64,000 bases of DNA from Ophiobolus disseminans (Eukaryota > Ascomycota > Dothideomycetes > Pleosporales > Phaeosphaeriaceae): NCBI GenBank assembly GCA_010093685.1, contig MU006225.1:378507-442506 (forward strand). The letters are read 5' to 3'. The translations under genes were made by a program, and so were the position numbers. Shown here piece by piece: positions 56,732 through 64,000 of the stretch (positions are counted from its first letter, which is position 1; each line of letters opens with the position of its first letter). The notes beneath the pieces are model-generated. The model had not been told where the DNA came from, searched no databases, and worked only from the letters and a program-made list of their open reading frames with translations.

Positions 56732-58992
56732 TTAGACCTGCTTCTCGCCCACGGGCCGGGCCCTCACATACGCATCCGGCGACACGAGTCCCTTCTTACG
56801 CAGGATGTATGTGTTCCAGGCGTAGCTGATCTGCACCGTGACCGACGGCGAAGGTGGGAGATTGCCAAGCTTGTACAGCACCGGCTTCGAAAGCCCCTTG
56901 CGACGCAGAATATATGTCCTGAACCACCAAGGTAGGTTCTGGGTGACTTGGTATCTCATATGGGTGCGCGTAGGTACTGCAAATATGTAGTCGAGCTCTT
57001 CGAGCGTACGCTGCTTTGTCTCCGGCATCCAAAGGAAGCTAATTCAGTCAGCACGTCGTGTCAACTATAGAAACTTGGGAGAGTACTTGCATCATGATCA
57101 CAGCAAGAATGTTCAGCCCAGAGTAGAAGCCAAACACACCCTGAGGCTTCATAGCCTTTAACATCCGAGGTAGCGTGAGCGACAGGACCGCAGCCCAGAA
57201 ATTATTCGTCGCAACCGCCCAGCTCATGCCGACTTCACGGTGGGATAGCGGAAAGACTTCAGCTGAGTAGGTGAACGGAACTGGTCCTTCGCCGGGAGAG
57301 TAAAATGCACCAAATAGGTACACGAAGAAAGCGATGAGGCCGAGGTGAGCTGGATCATCCTTGGGAATGTAGTAGCACATCCCGGCTACCAGAAGAGTCC
57401 AAAACATGTTTGGGAAGGTGAACAAGAGAAGTCCACGGCGTCCAAAGGTATCGATTGTCCATACAGCTGGCCAGGCGAACAGGAAGTTCACAAGACCAAA
57501 GCCGAACGAAGCAATCAACGCCGTCTTCTCGGAAGCTCCCCCTTCTTTGAAGATGGTCGATGAGTAGAACGCGATGATGTTGATGCCACACATTTGTTGT
57601 CCTATCATGACAACGAAAGAGGCTAGAGTTGCGCGGCGGACGCGTGGGATTGTGAACAGTTCAATGAAGCGCGTGAAGAAGTTGCTCGTAGGGCTGAGAC
57701 CAGCTTCCTTGACAAGGACCTCCTCCTGGACTAGTAGGGCATGGGTGTAGTATAAATCGCGAGCTGCTTGGAACGGCGTGTTTCGTAGTCGAAGGAAAGA
57801 CTTGTACGCCTTCGCGTACTTACGTTTCTTCATGAGCCATCTAGGAGACTCGGGAACGAAAGCGATACCGAGAACAAGTGGAATGGCCGGAATGAACGCT
57901 GAACCGAGCTGCAGGCGCCAGGAGATGGAGCCAGTATTCTGGAGACACTCAGTTCTTATCCAAACCCGCGCCGTGTAAGACTTACCATCACACAAAGGTT
58001 AGCAACAAACCCAAGGAAGATTCCAAAAGCGGTCTGTTTGACTATGGTTAGCGTTCGTCTCGCGTACGATTCGTTTATGATGCGTCTTACCCAGATCTGC
58101 CAACTCATCACCAAGCCACCACGCACAGAAGCAGGAACTACCTCAGCCGAGAAGACAGGTACAGTCACTTCTTTGAGGCCCATACCAACACCAAGTAGCA
58201 CGCGACAAGCCGCAAGCTGGCCCCATGATTGTGTCAAAGCAGACCCAAGAGGAGCGAGAAGGGAGAACACTGCAGCAACAAAAATCGTCCACTTACGGCC
58301 AAGAAGGTCATTCATCGGGTCGGAGATCCAGGCGCAAAACAGAGCGATGGCAATGTACGGGCACGCATTGACAAATCCGATGATCCACTGGTGCTCCTCA
58401 CATGTTCCGGCTGCCGTACACTCAGGCCCAGAGTCTGCAATCCCAAACGATTGGCCGAAAGTCAAGTTCGCACCATTGGAGCCGGTCTGATCCCATCCCT
58501 GAATGGCTGCTGCCACCGAATTGAGAACAATGGTAAAGTAGAGCGTCCGGGGAAGCTTGAAACGGTTGGTGAACTCTTCGCGGATAGCGAGTTTGTCAGC
58601 CTCCTCCAGTTCTTGGATGTCCTCGAACGTGGTTGGAGACTGTGCAAATAGAGCACCCTTCACTAGCAGTGGCTCAACATCTTCGAGGCCGTATTCTTTC
58701 GCAAAGTTGCGCACATCGTCGAGGAGCTGCGCTTTTGATATGCCAACCAAGGGGTTGCGGATCCTGGTTGTGTCAGTGCAAAACTGAGCTTCTGTTGAGT
58801 GTGACTTACTCTCCATCGAGGTTAGCTGTCAACTGGACTACACTTGCTTTCCGCTTTTGCGGATCGTCGAAAACGGATGATCGGCGCTCAGTAGGTGGTG
58901 TGCCATCAGATTGCCTGTCCAACCATCAGTATGATTACAAGACGGCACTGTCAGAGCATTGCTTACTCAATTTTGATGTCCTTGTCCGCCAT
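56732..58992 (-). CDS. MFS sugar transporter
   Basis: Six exons: 58992-58967, 58914-58810, 58763-58091, 58033-57986, 57938-57091 and 57038-56732, giving 668 residues. Sugar-porter signatures are GRKWT after helix 2, the block PESPRWLMKKRKY after helix 6, GRRGLLLF, and PETKQRTLEELDYIF after helix 12. A long hydrophilic N-terminus of about 110 residues (MADKDIKIE start) precedes the first helix, as in several fungal hexose or polyol symporters. Likely a plasma-membrane proton symporter; substrate not predictable. Intron 5 (57090-57039) has a GC donor, GCAAGT, and acceptor TTAG; no GT donor nearby keeps frame. The other introns are 52, 46, 57 and 47 nt with GT-AG ends. Confidence 0.92.
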
Positions 58993-60365
58993 TTTGGGAG
59001 TCGAGATCAAGAGCAATATCTCCAGCTGCGTTTGGGTTTGTGATCAGTGGAGGGTAATGTTTTAAAGGATTCGGGGGGAGCTTGAGCAATGGCCATCTAT
59101 TCCTTGCTCGTAAAGGCAATGGTGGCAGGGAAAGATCACCTGGTAGCACAAGGCAGAGAGCTCCCTTGTCAAGTGTGTGCTCGGCTCTGTTCGTTGTTGT
59201 GCTATAAAATCACGGGCTGCAGTGAGGCCAGCCAATGGCGATATTATTTTGGACAAGGGTACTTTCAATTCATACAAGACGGGAGACTAGCAACGTCGGT
59301 GGCTGCAGACGCTGTGTGGAGAAAGCCTCGGCGGCCACCTTCTTACCGTCTTGGATTTCTCGGCATGTTGGATTGCTGCTGGTGAGCTAGGGCGGTTGTT
59401 GAATACGAACAAACCGAGCACCGGATAATTTGAGAGCATGCGAAGGACTTGCGCCAGGGTGACGCAAGCATGTTGTGCTAAACAGCGCACATACTATTTC
59501 CAGCAAAAGTGCGGAGTTTCTGGACAACATGTAATAGTATTGCAGAGCAAACCTTGCTATGACCCAGCGGATGATGCGCGCGGGCTTCGTTCCTGCTTTC
59601 TCGATGATAGGTATTGACGGCCGAGTTTGTAGCATAAGTCTAGGTCGCCTAGGAGTATCCTCGAAATCTACTAATATGTCCAGCTCTCAGGTAGACTCTG
59701 CAGGTGTAGTAGCCAAGACAAAAAGACTGCAGCTTGATTTTGACACGGCATTGGGTGTAACCTCACTCCTGCGGCGCCTACCTAAGACGTTGGATCAACC
59801 TTGGAAGAGCTCGGGAGGTTGCCTCACACCTCGTTCACCGGTGCCAGCATGTCGCACCGCCCAATGATGTGGTTGCTATGCTTCAGCGATGCGCGATCAA
59901 GGCGTTTTAGTCCAAGGATGCGAAGATGTTCTTGGGAGAGGCTTTGCATTTTCAAGCTCCCGAGGTCGCGACGGTGAGGACAGCTGCCCCACAAATTCGA
60001 GGTGGCTGACTTCTTGCATGCCGCTAACTGTATCGACATGGCGCAATATTTATGCAGGCCTTGGGAATCTGGGCGTCGAGATGCTCCACACCACCTTCGA
60101 AGTCAAAAAAGTTCGGGTCTGCCAGCTTGTTGAATACTACCGAGGCCGCACATGACTGCGCCTGGCGGTGGACTTTGGCTGTCTTGATCAGCCCACTCGC
60201 CCGTACGTGGCTACTGCCAATCACCATGTTCGCTTGTGGCCATTCATAGGGCCCGGGGTATAGATGATATTCGCATCCGAAGACGAAAAACAATCAATCT
60301 TGGGCCATTGAATTTCAGAGAAGTAATGATGGTTATTGCTAAAAAGGCCTGGACATCGACTCAAT
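58993..60365. other. Intergenic region with a possible gene relic
   Basis: 1.4 kb upstream of the transporter and downstream of Yih1. On the minus strand, 60293-60024 and 60039-59824 give fragments (for example SLSQEHLRILGLKRLDRASLK) that resemble the Leu-rich part of fungal F-box proteins, but no continuous frame or splice pattern connects them. It may be a decayed gene or chance. The remainder looks like promoter sequence. Confidence 0.35.
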
Positions 60366-61223
60366 CTACCTCTTCCCTTTCTTTTTGTTATCTCCTACCT
60401 TGGCTTCTTTCACGAAACCGCCAAGTAACAATGCTTCTCTGGCCGCCGTGTTGATGAGGCGGAAACGGTCAGGTCCCAACAATACGCCCCCATACCATCT
60501 GGTCACGACAACCATAACGTCCCAGATATCCATCAGTTGCAACAGATGTAACATGCGAGAACCAGCAGCGGTTTCCCCATCGTCATCGCAGTCCTGGTAA
60601 CTCGTGTCGTTTGAGCCTTTGATGCGCCAGGCGGTCATATTATGGGTGGCTCGTGCAGCTTTCTTGTCCGTTGCTAGTAGGTGCGCGACATACTGCTTTG
60701 CTTGCGCTGGTGACGATACAGGCGCCACGCGAGCTAGGAAGACCGACTTTTTCTCTGTAAGTGCTGGCGCAACGATCCATGGCGGATCTGGTCCAAGATT
60801 GATGGCTGATTCTGACGATGCATGCTGTGGCTGCTCTCCTGCAAGTTGGTCCTCTGGCTCCTCGTGCAAGAGTAGATCTCCGTGCTCTTCAGCTTCACTC
60901 AGCGCTTCTCTTACTTCCTCGAGGAGGTCGTATATGCAGGCTTCGCCGGGCCGATATACCTCTGCAAGAACCTCTCTGACAACGCCTACCGCGCGAGTAC
61001 CCATGCCTTTTGGCACATCTGGACCTACACTCTGCGTGCCTAATACCGATGGTGGCGCATCAGGATAGTCTGGTGGAAATTCCAGGCGTAAGACTATTGA
61101 TGGGTATGATGGTAATCGCAGACTGAATATCCTCTCACTCTCGTCAACCGTCAGCAAGGTTCCTTCATCGAATATGGAGTTGATGGAGGTAAGTTCGTCG
61201 TCTATCGCCTCGTTTGCGGACAT
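60366..61223 (-). CDS. yih1: Yih1/IMPACT homologue (RWD + UPF0029)
   Basis: Single exon of 285 residues from ATG 61223 (MSANEAIDDELTSINSIF); the frame extends upstream only to a TTG. The N-terminal RWD domain (about residues 8-110) has FPPDYPDAPPSVL, and an acidic linker follows. The C-terminal IMPACT/UPF0029 domain (about 165-275) has KKSVFLARVAPV, ATHNMTAWRI, DCDDDGETAAG and VVVTRWYGGVLLGPDRF. Yeast Yih1 and animal IMPACT bind Gcn1 through the RWD domain and dampen Gcn2 activation under amino-acid starvation. A Lys-rich tail ends the protein. It is divergent from the CID gene with 149 bp between start codons. Confidence 0.93.
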   Translation of the reverse strand: MSANEAIDDELTSINSIFDEGTLLTVDESERIFSLRLPSYPSIVLRLEFPPDYPDAPPSVLGTQSVGPDVPKGMGTRAVGVVREVLAEVYRPGEACIYDLLEEVREALSEAEEHGDLLLHEEPEDQLAGEQPQHASSESAINLGPDPPWIVAPALTEKKSVFLARVAPVSSPAQAKQYVAHLLATDKKAARATHNMTAWRIKGSNDTSYQDCDDDGETAAGSRMLHLLQLMDIWDVMVVVTRWYGGVLLGPDRFRLINTAAREALLLGGFVKEAKVGDNKKKGKR

Positions 61224-61372
61224 GGTTGGGGAGCACCGACCAAGCTCGTGGGGAAATTTGAAGGCGGAAGGCGCGCTAGCACTAGCGTTGCTGCACGATT
61301 TCAACAACGTCGCGTCGCTTTTGCTGCTCCATCACAGCATCACCACCTGCAACAACAGCGATCCAAGCAGCC
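61224..61372. promoter_or_regulatory. Bidirectional promoter between yih1 and the CID gene
   Basis: Only 149 bp separate the two divergent start codons, so both 5' UTRs and promoters share this segment. A CAACAACG/CATCACCACC-rich leader precedes the plus-strand ATG. No TATA box is obvious. Confidence 0.6.
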
Positions 61373-63290
61373 ATGGCACATAATGACAGTATCAAGCGCG
61401 CTGCTTCGATGCTAACTATAGCGCAGCACAAGTTCAAGCAAGCCCTTAAGAGGGAGGACAATGATGTCCGTTTGCCATCAGTCGATGTCGAACTGAGCGC
61501 GCAATTCACAAGCGACCTCGACGCGGTTCTCAAGCAGAATACGCCCGTGCACGTCCAGGTATCCGACTACCAAAACTTTGATCATCTTTCTCCGGGAGCA
61601 GACTAATCGCCCATTGTAGAAATGCACAGCATGGATTGTCAAGCACATCTCCCCTTCCAAACCACGGACCGCAGCACTAGGAGACTACATGGTGTCGGTC
61701 TCCAAGTCCATTGTTGTAGACCAGCCAGCAGCACCAGCCAAAACCGCAACACGCAGTCGATTTGCCTTTCTGTTGGTCATCAATGATGTTCTCCACACTG
61801 ACAAGTTTCATCAACGCAGCACGGCAAAGAACAGCGTCTTTTGTAAAGAATCAATGGCGTTCGTCCCAGAGCTGGTTGAGCTAGCTGCTGCCTATATATC
61901 GGAGAAGGAGTCGCCGGCCGAGAAAAAGCTGCGCGCTATCATCAACTTCTGGGCCACCAACCACCTGGTTAGTCACGAAGACTTCAGGGCTCTTCGAGAC
62001 CAAGCAGACGAGGCTCTGCTTGTCGCACAAGGCGCGGCACCTATCCGCAGGAGAAACTACCTTCTTCCCGAATACCATGGCGACCGCAACGCACCGTGGC
62101 ATGACCTTCCGGCCGCATACATGCTCGAGCACATGATCCAAGCCCCTAATAAGCCTATCAACCCTCGTCGTATCAAGGTTGCAAAACTCGACAAGAAACC
62201 AGTGTCGCCTCACGTGCGCAAGCTGCTTGACAACTACTTCGAGAACATCGACCTGAAGTACGTGCCTACTGGTGACAATCCGACGGGCGAGACAAAGAGG
62301 CACAAGCTTTGGCTGGATCCCATGGGACAGCTTGTCAAGCAAGAAAAGGAGACTGGCGAGACAAGCACCGTCTGCAATGGCTACGGCTGGTCGACGAAGC
62401 TCTGCCAGGATATGCAGAAGGACGGTGTACCTGAGACCATCCAGAAGGCGCGTGAGGAGGCACAACGCGAGGAGAAGATGGAACGACCAGCACCTCAACA
62501 GAGAAGGAGCGAGCGTCGCGTGTCTCCACCCCTTCGGCGAGGCCGCCCATCGTCTTCAGACTCAGAGTACGGGCGGGGTCGCGGCAGACGGAGCCATAGC
62601 CACCACTCGTCGAGGTCATCTTCTTACGACAGTCGTCAGAACAGCCGCTCGAACGGTCGTAATCACTCGCGAAGTCGCCGCCATGTGTCACCAAGAGGCC
62701 AACGCAGGGACTCTGATGGTCGCGGACGCAATTACAACGACAGAGAGCGGGATCATGCACGTCCCCCGCCGAGGCCGTATGGCAGAGATGAATCGAGCTC
62801 GGGACAGCAGTGGACAGGGCCTCCGAAGCGCAACTCGCCCATCAACGCCGGCAACAGCCAGTATCCTGCACCGCCTCGAAACTTCAACCAAGGCTTCTCG
62901 CAACCGCCGCAACCGCCATTCAGTGCGCTGCCGTTTCCTCCCCCACCAGTGATGCCAAACCAGTTCCCTGGACAGTTCTCCACGCAAGCGTTCCCACCAC
63001 CTTTCCCACCAGGAGCCTTTCCGGGTAACGTGCCACCACCTCCTCCTCCGCCCAACTACAGCGGAACGTATCCGCCTCCTCTCCCCAATATGACTGCGAT
63101 GCCGAACAACCAGTACAACTTTAACGGCAATCAAATGGGAGGGAACGTACACGGGAGCAACTATGGTCAGGGTCAGGGCAGCTTTCGTGGCGGAAGGGGC
63201 GGGTTTAGGGGCAATTTCCAGGGTAGTGGGAGCAGCAGCAGAGGTGGATATGGCGGCCAGCAGCGTGGGCAGCGAGGTGGTGGGTGGTAG
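61373..63290 (+). CDS. CID-domain, RS/RG-rich RNA-binding protein
   Basis: Two exons, 61373-61558 and 61620-63290 (61-nt intron), 618 residues. The first about 150 residues form an all-helical CID-like (CTD-interacting) domain: TSDLDAVLKQNTPVHVQ, KCTAWIVKHISPS joined across the intron, then LLVINDVLHTD. A middle region (about 240-300) ends in a charged helix. An Arg/Ser tract follows (SHSHHSSRSSSYDSRQNSRS), then a Pro/Phe/Gln-rich segment, and finally RGG-type repeats (FRGGRGGFRG). This layout suggests a factor linking RNA polymerase II CTD to splicing or 3'-end formation (SCAF- or CHERP-like); the exact orthologue is not certain. Confidence 0.82.
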
Positions 63291-63626
63291 ACTATTTGAT
63301 GACTTGAGATGTCTTAGACAAAGTGCTTGCGAAGTGCAGGCAAACAATGTACGACGGATGAAATTATAGTGCACCTCTAGCCCAAGCGTGCCTGTCCCAC
63401 AGGTCTATTCAAGCGTGCTGCTTTTGTACACCATTTCTCTCTCACCTGCAACGCGGTACGCGTCGCGTCTCCTCCTCGGCGCCCTATTGGTCCTCGGCTA
63501 CTGCCGCAATCACCATGTCTCCCAGCACCACGCAACCCTAGCGCAACCAAACCGACAATCACTTGGGCTGACGATGGCTATGTTGAACAGCTTCAACACC
63601 AACTCCAGCGGTCGGGCCGCGTAATG
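63291..63626. other. Intergenic region
   Basis: 336 bp between the CID gene stop and the start of the chromodomain gene. 3' UTR plus promoter; no gene seen. Confidence 0.5.
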
Positions 63627-64000
63627 GCTCCGCCAAAGCGAAAACATCCTTCAGGACGGTCGACCAAAGTGAGCAAACGACCCAAGTACGCCGAATCCAG
63701 CGACGACGAGGCGTCACCCACCAAGCAGCTGTGGGAGGCCGTGTGCATACTACAGGAGAGGCGCGTGGGTCGCAAATTGCAGTACCTGATCCAATGGAAA
63801 GGGACTGACCCTGCTACGGGACAAGACTACCTGCCGACGTGGGAGCCAGAGCAGAACCCGAACGAGGACCTGCTCACGTCGTGGATACGCGCAAAGGCAT
63901 CGAGACCCGAGAAGAAGCCGCGGCGGCAGGCTCGTCCAAGCCGCAAGTCGCGTATCGTCGAACGCAGCTCGGCGCCATCGACGGCACCTTCGCACGCCTC
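63627..64000 (+). CDS. Chromodomain protein, N-terminal part (runs off window)
   Basis: Starts at ATG 63627 (MAPPKRKHPSGRS) and is open to the window edge (124 codons). A basic N-terminus precedes a chromodomain at about residues 34-85 (VCILQERRVGRKLQYLIQWKG, then LPTWEPEQNPNEDLL). The aromatic-cage-type positions are not all classical: the first strand has Cys-Ile where HP1-type domains have Tyr-Val. A basic Arg/Lys/Ser-rich segment follows. The frame is intact, with no RIP-type stops and normal GC content, so it is a host gene rather than a transposon-borne chromodomain. The role in histone-methyl reading is inferred from the domain. Confidence 0.8.

Noticed and set aside
62272..63374. Long ORFs in other frames and antisense over the RS/RG region
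   Set aside because: Shadows of the repetitive coding sequence; low-complexity Arg-rich translations with no independent support.
1..64000. CRISPR arrays, bacterial operons or phage modules
   Set aside because: None seen; introns, chromodomain transposons and gene content are fungal.

Overview
The window looks like a filamentous ascomycete chromosome, most likely a dothideomycete (inferred from two-compartment base composition, pervasive RIP-like C-to-T decay of repeats, introns of about 46-79 nt, and gene content). It splits sharply near 38.7 kb.

Bases 1-38,700 are a gene-free, AT-rich stack of nested transposons. Their frames are broken mostly by TAG and TAA where related copies have CAG, TGG or CAA. 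The layout is: (i) a Copia element (to 5166) inserted in the gag of a forward chromodomain Gypsy ('Gypsy A', 5167-20138); (ii) inside Gypsy A, a reverse Copia (8014-18443, TSD GATCT), itself split by a complete forward Copia (9162-14433, TSD ACTCC) and carrying an assembly gap (16723-17587); (iii) a reverse LINE, a reverse Gypsy fragment and a forward LINE with a solo Copia LTR (20139-26500); (iv) a reverse Copia fragment whose LTR is split by a complete chromodomain Gypsy ('Gypsy C', 27630-35045, TSD CCTTA), which in turn holds a GC-rich 547-bp TRIM (32717-33263, TSD CTTGC); (v) a reverse Gypsy A relic carrying a hAT-like MITE (35329-35704); (vi) a decayed Fot1/pogo transposase (to 38678). 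The most unusual items are the TRIM, which has pol III-like A and B boxes and has escaped RIP, and an antisense reading frame in Gypsy C with Zn(II)2Cys6-type cysteine spacing.

Bases 38,700-64,000 are ordinary gene-rich sequence: a damaged CocE/NonD hydrolase gene at the border; an enolase-superfamily sugar-acid dehydratase; a RING protein; a Gtr1/Rag GTPase; a Urc4/Urg3 protein; a UBA-TPR-J auxilin-like protein; a PQ-loop vacuolar transporter; an Mpo1-like protein; an MFS sugar transporter with a GC-AG intron; Yih1/IMPACT divergently paired with a CID/RS RNA-binding protein; and the start of a host chromodomain gene. Several bear on nutrient handling (Gtr1 for TORC1, the PQ-loop transporter for vacuolar amino acids, Yih1 for Gcn2, Urc4 for pyrimidine catabolism). 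Nothing shows that this proximity is more than coincidence. Gene models with introns were built by hand; total coding length is a multiple of three in every complete multi-exon model.
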